From assembly GCA_035578175.1 (NCBI GenBank), contig JAQMRL010000011.1, positions 3,607,501 to 3,671,500 on the forward strand: DNA of 64,000 nt. Direction: 5' to 3'. This DNA is from Catonia carolina. Its lineage: Eukaryota > Arthropoda > Insecta > Hemiptera > Achilidae. The notes under the pieces are model-generated. The model saw nothing but the letters and a program-made list of their open reading frames with translations. It had not been told where the DNA came from and searched no databases. Shown piece after piece: positions 10,926 to 22,559 of this stretch (positions are counted from its first letter, which is position 1; the number at the start of each line of letters is the position of its first letter). The position numbers and the translations under genes were made by a program.

Positions 10926-11590
10926 ATAACCTACAACTTTTAGTTAAATGCTTTTCTTTTACAGAGCTTAGTTTAGCGTGAATTAGTGATTTTCCATTTA
11001 TAGTTCATTAAAATAATTTAATTATGTATTTAGATATTTGTATTGTTTAGGTCATCAGCCGAAAGGCTGGTTTCAACCTCTAGAAGTTTTACTAAGTAAA
11101 ACGAGGAGTGAGGTGGTTTACCTTTTTCTTCCTCACCGAGTTGAAAAGTACGCTTATCAGTATGCCAGGCCTTTTAGAAAAGTACATATTTTCCACTCTA
11201 CAAATGACACCTTCACTTCATTCACTACACGATCTAGCTGTATAATGAAATTCATTACTTTCAGAGGAGATAACTCTGATAAGTGTCTTTTTACACCTTT
11301 ACCACTTCTTTTTTTATATGTTTCAATCATTTAATTGGCTGACCATGTGATAAGGAACAGAACTATTTTTTTTAGCTCTTTAACTAACAGACTGAGTGCA
11401 AATAATTTACCACTCCACCTGTATGTAATGGGCAAATTTATAAATTATATACTTGATTTTTGATGAGTTTTATTTTCATTTAGCATTGTCCACCCATGAT
11501 TGAAATTAGGTTACGTGTTTTATTGTTTACATTGTTAAGAGAAAGTTATAAGAGTGTTTTAAACAAGATTTTTCATATTAATATGAAATC
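10926..11590 (-). mobile_element. family C fragment split by family A
   Basis: The block ctacaactttta..tagtttagcgtgaattagtgattttcc occupies 10926-11040. The next part of the family C order (cattgtccacccatgattgaaattaggttacg..agaaagtt) resumes at about 11448-11590. The intervening 11041-11434 is a complete family A copy. Confidence 0.65.
11041..11434 (-). mobile_element. family A retroposon, copy 3
   Basis: Full length (394 bp) from tattgtttaggtcatcagcc to gtatgtaatgggca, inserted into a family C element. A 98-codon open frame on the plus strand is antisense to the sense frame and not conserved in other copies. Confidence 0.85.
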
Positions 11591-11807
11591 ATTTGTAAAC
11601 ACCATTAAATTCCAAAAAAAATTATAATGTTTTTATATTCTTTACAATTTTATAATCTTTATATTCTTTAAATTTGTTTCACATTTTGTGAATGTTTTTC
11701 GTATTTATATGTATGATTTTGGTAAAGTCTTGTAATTTTCATCGCAAGTTAAGAAATATAGCTGTGACGTTATGTGTTGTATAGTTATTCATAAGAATAT
11801 TTTTGAT

Positions 11808-12330
11808 TTGTTTATTTATTTATGTATTTATTTAAGGTCGCATTGACTACGAGGTCATTAGCGACCACGTTACATTTAAATAGATGTAGTATAAAATTTC
11901 CAAAGAAGACGTAAACAAATACAATTAGGTCATATATAAAAACTAATGAAAAATTAGGTAGGTTCAATTAAAATTTAGACTACAGAAAAATAAAAATTAA
12001 AAAATAGAAAGACACAATGAAAATAACATGCAATTTTACAAATATATCAAATCTGAAATTTTGTGAAATTTTAAAAAAGTTATTGTGTTTTGAACCGCTA
12101 CTTTGTCTACTAAATTAAGTGCTAAAATATTGTTAATTTTATATAGTGTTCGTGTGGATTGTGTAGTTTCGTACTCTGTGATGATGTGTTTGATTGTAAG
12201 TGGTGTGTTGCAATGTGTACAATGTTGCGTGTTTTTTTCTTCAGTAAGTGTTTGTATGTATGTGTAGAGTGTCCAATGCGTAATAGTGTCAGTAGAACTT
12301 GATGCCTTCGAAGCTCCAAGTGAGGCTGAG
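11808..12330 (-). pseudogene. I/Jockey-type LINE 3' end
   Basis: The minus strand reads HQVLLTLLRIGHSTHTYKHL, then after one frameshift CTHCNTPLTIKHIITEYE and NNILALNLVDKVAVQN..FHKISDLIYL-stop (stop at 12036-12038). The CxxC..xH..E/Y knuckle preceded by L(T)RLRIGH is the usual C-terminal end of I-, LOA- or Jockey-like polyproteins carrying or derived from an RNase H domain. The 3' UTR runs to an AATAAATAAATAAAC tail near 11810. Only the last ~100 codons are present, so the copy is strongly 5'-truncated. Confidence 0.75.
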
Positions 12331-13377
12331 GGTTTTCAAAAATGTGTTTTCTGATGTGGTGAAGGTTTGATGAAGAAGATTTTTCATATAATTTGTTTTT
12401 AGTATGAAATAAAAAATGATGTATGGTACTGGTACAGTTTTTTTTTATAAAGTATTATGAATGCAATGTTTATACTTATCTTTATTTAAATAAATTTTCT
12501 GGTGCACGAGATGAGATGAAAACTTATTTAAAAATAAGTGTGCTTGATGTTATCTTGTATCTATATTCAGCGGTTCTTATTAAACAAGGGAATTTTTATA
12601 TTACATGTTTTGAGCTTTTCAAAACGTATAACTTCCTTGGAAAAGCGGGAATCTATACATGTTAAAAATGTAAATTTTCTCTCTAGTGCCTTATATCTAA
12701 AATTTTTACTCCTTTATTTAATTTATAAGTTACGAAGCCTCGAGTATTATTTCAAAAGAAGTTATATATTTACTTGTACGGTAATTTCATAAAATAATTG
12801 TGCATAAATTTTACTGTAGATACCACGTTTACATACATCCGCTCCCTTACAGGCAAAAGTCAGGGACTAAAAACTTGTTACACGTTAAATGTGTTTTTAT
12901 TTTTAATACGTTTGCGTTCGTTTATTCATTCCACCTTGTGTGAACACAGAAGTATAGAAGTTCGTGGTGTTTTTATATTTATATTTTTAAATATAAATAA
13001 ATGTACTTATTTTAAGAAAATGCTTTTAAGCAATCTATATATACGAGTCAATCTATATAGGCCTATACAACCTACGGTACGTATATAAAACCCCAAATCG
13101 CTTCCAATGTATTTTAAATAGGAATTCTATTAACTCCTAAATACAGAGTTTTACAAAACGTATATTTATAATTTTTACTTGGTTTTAAAGAGTATTCTTT
13201 CCTGATTTCCCTAAAAGTTCTATACATGAAATTTATGCTAATATGAGCTAAATTTTACGACATGAAAATTTAAATTTCGTTTACAACGTAATGTAATGCG
13301 GTCTCCTACATTTACCCCCTCCATAGCCTATTCCATAAGCATACAGGATATGTGCCTGTTTCTTTTCATCGCAGGAC
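12331..13377. other. unassigned AT-rich stretch
   Basis: Several overlapping 80-96-codon frames exist (12423-13088), but they are Phe/Tyr/Leu/Ile-rich, overlap each other, and have no recognisable motif. I treat them as chance frames. Confidence 0.4.
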
Positions 13378-13435
13378 ACACTCAGTCGGTAGAGACTGTG
13401 TTAACGTTGTGTGATTCAAAGTTTAAATTCAAAAC
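13378..13435 (+). mobile_element. tRNA-like SINE head remnant
   Basis: acactcagtcggtagagac resembles a tRNA D-arm/A box and is followed 30 bp later by gattcaaagtttaaattc, a degenerate B box. Stems do not close into a tRNA, so it is a SINE relic rather than a gene. Confidence 0.4.
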
Positions 13436-13943
13436 CGTTCTTTCCGGGACGAAACTATCGTACTACTGTGCTTTGGTCGTTACTCACCGTTTTTCTAAGA
13501 ACGGTTGAGTTTGGCATTATATATATCATTTATTTTATGATAGGGGTTTCAAACCCAAGAACACTGTGCGAATTTATTTTCGCACGGGTCCACTATGCTA
13601 GTAATTTTTATTCTCAAGAGTTATCTCTAAAGTAAAGATCGCCTGGAAATTCCTCTCTTTGATGTTGGTGAACCTGTGTCGGTTAAAGCCACGCTAGTAA
13701 TATACACTCTGTAAGTTGTTGTGTTGTAATACGTGTGAGTTATTATTAAGTCAAATGAAATAAATCGATGTTGCCACCGATTGTGAAATACGTTGAGTAA
13801 TACCTTTTTTTAAACCATCGAATTGATGTGACATCCTGTTGATTGATTTTATGACACGTGGAACAACTATTTTGCAGAAGCCTAGTACGAATTTCTACTT
13901 AAGTTACGGCGTGCCATTCAAAATCGGCGACGTGGACGACTGA
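13436..13943. other. unassigned
   Basis: Nothing recognised; two short frames (13411-13635) lack motifs. Confidence 0.35.
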
Positions 13944-14187
13944 CTACATGATAATGCACGTCCACTTGTTGCAGGTGCGACACGTGATTTACTGAGAAAA
14001 TTAGAATGGAAATCTACAATGACCCATCATATTTCGGTCTTAGCTCCTGATCACCATTGGGGAAATTGAAACAGTTTGGGAAATAGAAAGAATTTTTGGG
14101 CGTTAAGCAATTCACGAGTGACTATGAACTTAAAAATGCTGTTAATCAATGGCTAAATCAACTGGCTAAAAATATGACGAGGGTATA
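13944..14187 (+). pseudogene. mariner transposase C-terminal remnant
   Basis: Begins LHDNARPLVAGATRDLLRKL, the second catalytic-Asp block (HDNARPH in intact proteins). It continues after a frameshift as KLKQFGK-stop-KEFLGVKQFTSDYELK and NAVNQWLNQLAK, matching the usual mariner end (F.GG..F..D.E...AV..WL). The third-Asp block SPDLAPSD is degraded to FGLSS-stop-S. No terminal repeats remain. Family A copy 4 starts 10 bp downstream and may have cut off the last codons. It differs from the two palindromic mariners at 29.6-32.5 kb. Confidence 0.75.
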
Positions 14188-14197
14188 TTGAAGCATT

Positions 14198-14567
14198 TGC
14201 CCATAACTGGCAGGTGGAGTGTTAAATTATTTGCACTCGATCTGGTAGTTCCAGGCTAAAAAAAGAAGAAAAAGCTCTGTTTCTTATCACATGATCAGCC
14301 AATTATATAACTGCATCATTTAAAAACAGAAGTGGTAGAGGTTTAAATACACTACAATGAATTTTATTGTACAGTCAGATTCTGAGGTGAGTGAAGTGAA
14401 GGTGTCATTTGCAGGGTGGAAAGTAGATGCTTTTCAGAGGGCCAGGCATGCTGATAAGCATACTTTTTCACTCAGCGAGGAAACCAATGGAACCACTCAT
14501 TCTTCCTTTTACTTAGAAAAGCCTCTAGAGGTTTAAACCAGCATTTCGGCTGATGACCTAAACAACA
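14198..14567 (+). mobile_element. family A retroposon, copy 4
   Basis: Nearly full length in sense orientation: tgcccataactggcaggtgg at the 5' end and gctgatgacctaaacaac at the 3' end. The sense frame starting at the conserved ATGAATTT (14356) stays open for 58 codons. Confidence 0.85.
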
Positions 14568-14923
14568 AACACCTTAATGAAGCTGGTACATCGCCATAAT
14601 TAATATCTTAATTTATGTGGGGATTATAAAGAGAAATATTATATGGTATGTTTAAGAGAAATAAAATATATTTATAAAATTTTCGTGATACATTTTTTAA
14701 CAATCACTGTAGAGAGATATACCTCGTGTAATTCTTAATCATTTTATTGTGTATTCGTTTCTTAAATAAAATATTACATGCGTCATTACATTACTGTTAT
14801 ATTATTATTACATTAATTACACGTGCGTCAGCAATATACAATCTATACATTTATTAAATATTGTAGCATATACACACCATTTAATAACATTTTTTAAAAT
14901 ATTTATCATGAATCTATCTTCTA
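14568..14923. other. unassigned
   Basis: AT-rich; no feature seen. Confidence 0.4.
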
Positions 14924-17294
14924 TCTTCTATATTATATAAAGCCCCAGCCAAAATGACTGACTGACATAAATTCTAACCCCTTAGCAGGTCTCTAAAAGC
15001 AAAAACCCTGGAGACCTTTTTTATCGGGCGTCGGCTGAAACCCCCGGGAAAAATGCAAAATTTAAAGTATCTCTTTTCGAAAGCTCAGAAAAGGCGCGCG
15101 AATATTTCGAACTTTTTAACGAAGTCTCGTTGCGCAAAGGCCACTGCGACCATTTTTGTTCCCCTCCTGAAGTGCGTTAGGACCATATATATATAAAGTT
15201 GCCCTTAACCCGCCGGTTCGCTGGGAAAACTTAAAAAACAAACATTCGGCTTTTTCGGGGTTGCAGTTTTTAGGTTTTTCTTTGTAACACCACGAAGACG
15301 GGTTTCATTGACAAATTTTTATTAGGACCGCATTACACTAACTCCCGGAATCACGGGTGACTTTTCAAATTTTAGATCAAGGTCCTACGGGGTTTGGTAC
15401 CCTTATTTAAAAATTATGAAATTTTTAAATTTTTAGAATAGAAAAAATTTGATAACGGCATGTCGTTTGGCGTTAAAAACTACATAAAAATGTGATAAAC
15501 CGAAAATTTTAAAGTTGCACCCTCTTTTTTGCAGTAGGGTTTGTATTTTTTTATCTCATAAACGGTGCATCGTAAAAATAAATTGTATAGAATATTTTTT
15601 GTACCCCTTTTATTGTACTTCAAAATCATATAGCTGTCGTCCTCAACTCGCCGGTTCGGTAAAAAACTCAAAAAACAAAATTTCGGCTTTTTTGGGGTTG
15701 CATTTTTCAAGTTTTCTTTTGTAACACCATCAAAATGGGTTTCTTTGGCAAACATTTGCTAGGACCACATTACACGTACCCTCCGCATTATGGGAAATTT
15801 TTCAAATTTTAAATCAAGGTCCTACGGGGGTTGCTACCCTCATCTAAAAATAATTAAAATTTAAAATGTTTAGAATACAAAAAATCTGTTAACGGCATGT
15901 TATTTGGCGTTAAAAATTACACAAAAATTTGATAACCCGATAATTCTCAATTGGCACCCTCTAGCCTGCGGTAGGGGTTGTATTTTTTTATCTCCTAAAC
16001 GGTGCATCGTGGAGAAAAATTGTATAGAATATTTTTTGTACCCCTTGCAAAGTACTTTAAAACCATATAGCTATCGTACCCTTCACTTGCCGGTTTGGTG
16101 AGAAAACTCAAAAAACAAAATTTCGGCTTTTTGGGGTTTGCCGTTTTCATATTGTTTTTTCTTTACACCTTCAAAATGGGTTATTTCGTAAAATGTATAT
16201 TTATAAACAGTTACACACACCTGTAGAATCACGGGTAATGTTTCAAATTTTAAATCGGTGTCCTACGGGGGTCGCTACCCTTATCCAAAAGATATGAAAT
16301 ATTTCAAATTTTAGAATACAAAAAGTCTTTTAACGGCATGTTTTTTGGCGTTAAAGTTACATAAAAATTTGGTAACCCGAAAATGTTCAGGTCGCACCCT
16401 CTTCCCTGCGGTTGGGGTTATATTTCTTTATCTCTTAAACGGTGAATAAAGAGAAAAATGGATCAACCTGTTTGTGCCCTACAAAAAGTAATTCAAGATT
16501 ATATCACCAAAGTTGCCCTTAACACACTGGTTCGCTGAGTAAACTAGAAAAACCAAATTTCGGTTTTTTGGGGCTTGCCGTTTTCAGGTTTTCCTATCTT
16601 TACATCTTCAAAACGGTGTTTTATGGCAAATTTTTATTAGCAAAACGTACAGGTACTTATAGCATCACGGGTAATTTTTTAAATTTCAGATCGGGGTCCT
16701 GGGGGGGGGGGGGGTTTCTACCCCTATACAAAAATTATGAAATTTCTAAATTTTTAGAATACAAAATATATGTTAACGGCATGTTTTTTACGTTTAAATT
16801 AAATAAAAATTTTGTAACGCGAAAACTTTGAGGTTCAACCCCCTTACGTCTGGTAGGGGGTAGTAATTTTTACCTCCTGAACGGTGCTTCGTAGAGAAAA
16901 AGTGTATAGAATCTTTTTTGTGCCTCTCCCAACGTACTTCAAGGCCATGTAGCTAAAGTTTCTCTTAACCTACCTCTTCGCTGAGAAAACTCAAAACACT
17001 AGCATTACGGCTTTTAGGGCTTGCCGTTTTCACGTTTTTCTTTTTTTACACCTTCACAACGGTTTTTTCACAAACGTTTATTAACAAAACGTTACATATA
17101 CCCCTAGAGTCACGAAAGATTTAGGTCGGGGTCCTATGGTGATTCATATCTTGAAATTTATAATTATTGTGATCCACCCAGCCCCACTGGCGGCCGAACT
17201 TCATCTTGTGGCAAATGATTCTGATCCACTTATGAATTCTGATCCACCTACCCCTCTGAGGTCGAGACACGAAAGCGGCGCGAAGCGCCGCTGG
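14924..17294 (+). mobile_element. Helitron-like element with internal tandem array
   Basis: The left end TCTTCTATATTATATAAAGCC follows an A and resembles the TC-starting 5' ends of insect Helitrons (compare TCTACAGCC..TATTATAAAGAC at 45054). Near the right end GCGGCGC-GAA-GCGCCGC (17275-17291) is a perfect 7-bp-stem hairpin that abuts CTGG, a CTRR-type end. Between them lie a unique ~260-bp leader and a ~440-bp tandem repeat. No Rep/helicase coding sequence was found, so it would be non-autonomous. The exact 3' end is uncertain because the hairpin is usually ~10 bp inside the terminus. Confidence 0.5.
15190..17140. repeat. ~440-bp tandem repeat, about 4.5 units
   Basis: The landmark ccggttcg..gagaaaactcaaaaaacaaa recurs at 15211, 15649, 16088, 16525 and 16971, giving periods of 438, 439, 437 and 446 bp. 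Each unit also carries ttcggctttttggggttgc, a ggtcctacggggg block, aacggcatgt and aacggtgcatcg. A G15-like run lies at about 16699-16713. Short frames inside it (15480-15755, 15904-16101, 16568-16831) are repeat by-products. Confidence 0.9.
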
Positions 17295-17461
17295 AGTGGC
17301 GAGTAAAATTATTAAAGTCCACCAAAACGGTAAATGGAAAAGTAAGAACACTTATATATAAAAAAACAGATAAGTTTTCTTACTTTTATAGGTTTATATT
17401 AAGCAGCAATTTCGTGGCTACCACATCGTCATTTCGTTATTATGTTTTAAATTACAATTAA

Positions 17462-17772
17462 ATTTTTTATTCCTAATATATGTACGTTGCAATCTGTTCA
17501 ATTCAGAACAATAAGCAACCCCATGACCCAATAAGATGAGGATGATGTGTAAATGAGGTGTAGTCTTGTACAGCCCCAGGTCGACCATTCCTGAGAGAGT
17601 ATGGTTAATTGAACCCATACCATCAAAGTAAAGCAGCAACCACTGTCTAGAATTCAAATCCGTATAAAAGTAACTACCTTTTCTAGGATTTGAACCGGGA
17701 ACCTTCGTCTCCAAAATCAGCTGTTAAACACCTGACTCACGGCGACGACTTTACCTCTAGACCACCCGTAAA
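17462..17772 (-). mobile_element. SINE family B, copy 2
   Basis: Complete copy: tail side ctaatatatgtacgttgcaatctg at left; tRNA-like head with ggatttgaaccggga (B box, complement) and acctctagaccac (A box, complement) at right. The sense body keeps the family B open frame (LNSRQWLLLYFDGMGSINHT) running for nearly 100 codons (17418-17714). Confidence 0.85.
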
Positions 17773-18011
17773 TTTTAACAGAGATATTGTTGATCTACTG
17801 TGTCATGACAATATTGCAGAGTATGTATACAGCTGTAATTATATACCGGGTGCCCCACGAAGAGATTGCTATTTTTGAATTAATATGCTGGACGTATCGC
17901 ACTCTACAGACTGGAAACTTTACAGTTATAATAATAATTAGATATGTAAAAACGTACCCTCGAGTTTCATTTGCTTGATTAATCAAAACAAAATGGCGGA
18001 AAGTAATTTAC

Positions 18012-18737
18012 TAAAAATAGTTCGGTTTCTGAAAAATAGTTCTGTACTGAAGCATTTAAGAACAGAAGAGGTAAAGGTGTAAAAGACACTAGTTAGAGTT
18101 ATCTCCTCTGAAGTTATATTATTTAAGTCAACAGCCGACAGGCTGGTTTGAACCTCTAGAGGTTTTACTAAGTAAAAACGAGAAGTAAGGTGGTTTACCA
18201 TTGCCTTCCTCACTGAGTTGAAAGAGTATGCTTATCAGCATGCCAGGCCCTTCGAAAAGCACTCACTTTCCACCCTGCAAATGACACCTTCACTTCATTC
18301 ACCACAGGGTCTGGCTGCATAGTGAAATTCATTACTCTCAGAGGAGATAACTCTGACTAATGCATTTTACACCTCTACCTCTTCTGTTCTTAAATAGTTC
18401 AGTCATATAAGTGGCTGACTATGTGATAAGAAACAGAACTATTTATTTTAGCCCTGGACCAAACAGATAGAGTGCAATTAAAATAACACTCCACCTGCCC
18501 GTTTTGGTCACCTCTGAAGTTATGAATGTCTTTATACAGCCAAACCATTTGGGGTGAATGAAGTAAAGGTGTTATTTGCAGGGTGAAAAGTAGATGTCTC
18601 TCAGAGGCCTGGGCATGCTGATAAGCATATTTTTCTACTCAATGACGAAGGTAATGAAAAACCACATCACTCTTCGTTTTATTTAATAAAGCTTCTAGAG
18701 GTTCAACCCTTTCAGCCGATAATCTTAATAACAACAG
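18012..18737 (+). mobile_element. family A copy 5 (host copy, interrupted)
   Basis: Two parts of one sense-strand copy, 18012-18117 and 18511-18737, are separated by a full reverse-orientation family A insertion. The 13-bp sequence cctctgaagttat is present on both sides (18105-18117 and 18511-18523), i.e. a target-site duplication. The host has lost its first ~100 bp. Confidence 0.85.
18118..18510 (-). mobile_element. family A copy 6, nested insertion with 13-bp duplication
   Basis: A 393-bp full-length copy in reverse orientation inside copy 5. The flanking 13-bp duplication defines both ends of the element and shows it moved as a unit. Its sense frame opens with MNFTMQPDPVVNEVKVSF but shifts before the end. 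Confidence 0.9.
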
Positions 18738-18887
18738 ACAAATAATATCCTTGAACAGAAAATTTTATTAATTCAAACATACATACACAGCTATTTATAC
18801 AAAAAATCTAAATGCATTAAACAATTGTCCAAGTATAATTAAACTTTATCCCACTGAACTTTGTGTTAATGTAAACAAAACAACAAT

Positions 18888-19312
18888 GAATCTGAGCTTT
18901 TTGTGTTTCTTTAATATTTTCATTATCTTAAAAAAACAAAATTGTTTGCACAGTATTTTAAAAATAATATAAATACACAACAGTAAAACTAAAATGTACT
19001 ATTTTGTCTTTTTTGGTTTTGATGTTTACATAAGCCTCGGATTTTGCGTAGGTTAGTCGAGGAATCGAATCTGAGCTTTTTGTGATTCTTTACTATTTTC
19101 ATTATCTTCAAAAAACAATTTTTTGTACAGTATTTAAAAATAATATAAATACAGAACAGTACAACTGAAATGTACTATTTTGTCTTTTTTGGTTATGATG
19201 CTTACATAAGCCTTGGATTTTGCGTAGTTAGTCGAGGAATCGAACCCCTGGCATTGAAGTCAGGTCAGCTGACCTTTACACTAAGCACAGACGTCTACTA
19301 TATTGAACTTTC
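18888..19312 (-). mobile_element. tRNA-derived SINE with duplicated body
   Basis: On the minus strand the head (19312-19229) has gtgcttagtgtaaagg (A-box region) and ggggttcgattcctcg (B box). The downstream body is present twice in tandem with a 179-bp period: gaatctgagctttttgtg starts at 18888 and again at 19067. One unit ends at the gtcgaggaatcgaa junction. No closed acceptor stem, so not a tRNA gene. Confidence 0.7.
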
Positions 19313-19608
19313 ATGAATTTCTTTTGTCTTACTTATACGTTTATGATCATATACTTAACTTTATAACTTTTATTACTAGTGCACCACCATCAACTTCGTC
19401 CGGTGAGCAAACACTTAAATGTGAAATAAAAAAATAATTAATAAATTGTTGGACGCCAGTCAGCACTCTGTCAGCTCTGTCAGCAGAGTATGAGAAATAA
19501 ATAAAAAACTATATTATTTCCTTGTTTTAAGTAAATCTTTAATGATTAATAAATTACTAACTAAATAATCACCTAACTACTAACAAAATTATCCTAAAAC
19601 AACCCTTG

Positions 19609-19956
19609 TTATTGTTTAGGCCATCAGCCAAAAGGCTGGTTTGAACCTCTACAGGTTTTACTAAGTAAAATGAGGAGTGAGGTGGTTTACCATTGCCTTC
19701 CTCACTGAATGGAAAAGTATGCTTATCAGCATGCCGGGCCCTCTGAAAAGCACATATTTTCCACTCTGCAAATGACACCTTCACTTCATTCACCTCAGGG
19801 TCTGGCTGTATAATGAAATTCATTACTTTCAGATAAGATAACTCTGATTAGTGTCTTTTACACCTCTACCTCTTCTGCTCTTAAATGATTCAGTCATTTA
19901 ATTGGCTGACCATGTGATAAGAAACAGAACTATTTATTTTAGCCCTGCAACAAACA
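19609..19956 (-). mobile_element. family A retroposon, copy 7
   Basis: Intact at the CTAAACAAC (3') end and missing the last ~40 bp at the other end (stops after ttagccctgcaaca). The sense frame is open for 84 codons (19569-19823), starting MNFIIQPDPEVNEVKVSF. Confidence 0.85.
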
Positions 19957-20184
19957 AAAACAACCCTAACCTATTTTAAAAATATAGCCAACCTTTTTTG
20001 CCGCGACGTTAACATAAAAACAAAAAATTAAAAACCCTTAACAAATAAACGATTGAATCACCTCGAATTAAATGTCTACCCGTTCTTCTTCTTCTCTTCG
20101 TTCTCCTGGTCACCCTCGTTCTCCACGTCTCTTCTTCAAATTCTACTCTTTAACTAACCGATTCACTTTTAAGTCCCAAGGGAA

Positions 20185-20275
20185 CTGATAGTGAATTTTC
20201 TGGGTTCGAACCAGGAAACCTCTGGTTGACAAGGCTCCCTCTCCCACCAACCGCTCAACCAACCTGGAGAGCCAA
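20185..20275 (-). mobile_element. tRNA-like SINE head
   Basis: The minus strand gives aggttggttgagcggttgg (A box) and, ~50 bp later, ctggttcgaaccca (B box). There is no matching acceptor stem. It is flanked by CT-rich sequence. Confidence 0.6.
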
Positions 20276-21530
20276 TGGGAAGGAGAACTACCCCAATGAT
20301 TGGCTGAAAGTGGTAGGTGGAAGAAATGCCCAAAAACACAGATGGAGAAATACACCACTAAACAATATCAGATGATTTGACCGTTGGCTATATTTACAAC
20401 TTATTGTCTAACTACTACTCTAATGTAACTTTCTCTAACAATGGGGGTTTTTCCCAGGCATTATTTAATGTCTTAACTGAGTAATGGAAGTTATAGTAAT
20501 TGGGAATTACCATAACTTTCCTTGTCTGTACAATATTGTACTTTTATAATGGCACACTAGTTTTTCTTATTGTTACACTCACACTATTATTTTTGTTCCG
20601 GTCGACACTACCATAAGCAAACTTATTTACTGGTAAAAAATAAATTAAATTAAAAAATTGTTTGCTGGTTTAGATTAAAAACGAAAATAATACCCTTGTA
20701 AACAAAGGAAAATTTAAGCAGTAGTGTCTGCATAAAGAAAGAGCTACGATACTTTTGTCTATGTCATTATAAAGTCTATGTATAAAGAATATTTTGCAAT
20801 ATTAAATTAAAAATAAATATTTGGAATAAATACTGGGTGGGGAAGAAGATTTTCGTTTATTATGATTTAAAGTAAAATAAATTAAAAATGGATAATGGAA
20901 AAGAAACAAGGTCAGAAGGACAACGTGGCAGAAATGGAAGGATTAAGGGAATGAAGGAGAGGTAACCCGTAGCATAAGTTAGAGGTGATTGGATGTACTA
21001 AGGGAGAGGTTCGAAAGGGGGCGGATAGAATCCCTTGGAGATGAAGCGACAGGAATGGATAAAGAAATCCCTTGACTGTGGACAGAAAATGGATGGAGAA
21101 AATGAACTAAAGAAGATCTTGGATAACCCTATTTCTTTTTCTACTGCTCTCACTCCGGCCCGTCGTTATAGTTTTCTCCTTTTTATCAAAGTCATTATCT
21201 CGCCTTGAGAAAAAAATAAAATAAAAAATTGTGTATAACGCAAAGCGCAGAAATATTTCTTAAGTAACAGGTAAACAAACAATTATGATATACTGTACTA
21301 TTCCAAACGGATTCTATTTTTTCCAATTGCAATTACGAAATGAAATTTCATGAACATAGTTTTAAAAAATATAAATATAAAATTAATAAAACTATTGCAA
21401 ATCTCAAGAAAATTATGTTTTAAATTTCTTTAATATATAAATACTGGATACGTTATAATCTGATTTTCTATGAACAATAAAATTACTTACTTTGAAAATA
21501 AATAAATAAATTACTTTGTAGTGGAGGACG
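20276..21530. other. unassigned; purine-rich patch
   Basis: No element recognised. From about 20880 to 21120 the plus strand is strikingly G/A-rich and less AT-rich than its surroundings, but frames are closed and I see no domain. Confidence 0.4.
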
Positions 21531-21692
21531 ACATTGATTTGTAATTCATTTGTTAACTTGTTTTTATGTATTTTATTTTGTTTTTTTATATAACCACCTT
21601 TTACTTGAGTCGGTGGTTATTTATTCCTAGTAGATAAGTTATAATGTTGTATTTGTATAAAGTGGAATAAATAAATATTATTATTATTATTA
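21531..21692 (+). mobile_element. 3' tail of an unidentified LINE or SINE
   Basis: Has a 9-bp perfect hairpin ATAACCACC (21590-21598) / GGTGGTTAT (21612-21620), then gtataaagtggaataaataaat and an (ATT)n tail (21677-21692). Hairpin plus short-repeat tail is typical of non-LTR 3' ends, but no coding part is attached. Confidence 0.45.
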
Positions 21693-22549
21693 CTTATCTA
21701 GCAGAAAAGTGAGAAACAAAGCTCTGTGATGTCTATAAAAAATTTTTTTAACTTTTATTTGTTATCAGGAACTGTACGTTATTGACAAATACCCAACTTG
21801 ATCGCTGCTTTTGGCTGCATTATTTGTGGATTAGCCGTGAGTTTGAACAGGGACTACTAGTAGAGTTTGCTCACGGATAGCTGTCAGCTGGTCACCATAC
21901 AAATTTGCTTGCAAAATCGGTGTTACTTAACAAATAATATCGTCTTTCTACCAACTGAATGACTGGGCTGGCCCGAAGGCCGATGTTTATAGAAGTATTA
22001 AAAAAAAATTAAGTGAATGAGTAAAACATTGAAAAACATTACAATTTTGATATTAAATTTTGATTGCAATATCGATAAGGCAAGTGCAAAAATCAAATCT
22101 CATTATCGTTGAATTTAGATTTACATTATGTTCTAATAAATTGATTACTAATATAGGTTTTGAAAGCGTTGATTTCAAAGAATTTTGATTGCTAATTATT
22201 TATGTTTATAGCAGCTGCCCTTGCGAATTAACTCGCACAATAATTTTTATTGATTTACTTTATCCTTAACAATCAATTATACAAATACATTAACACTTTT
22301 ATTTTTTATCAGTGTTATTTATGAAATAAGATATGGATTTAATTAGACAATACTTGTCACCATAATGACCCTCCAAAATCAATTAAACTTCGCAATGTCG
22401 CTTCCAGAATAGTAGCACCATTGAGACTAATTAAATTATTTTGTTTTTTCCTACGCAAAATCTCGTTAGAGCTTTTACAAATTTTTATTTTCGGATTTTA
22501 TGCAGAATTTCGATAGGGTGCTGTTTACATCACATTAAAAAATGTAAAT
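21693..22549. other. unassigned
   Basis: AT-rich; nothing recognised. Confidence 0.4.
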
Positions 22550-22559
22550 CCGTTCGGTA

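Noticed and set aside
12423..13088. Cluster of overlapping 80-96-codon frames
   Set aside because: Overlapping frames on the same strand in AT-rich DNA, composition typical of chance, no motif.
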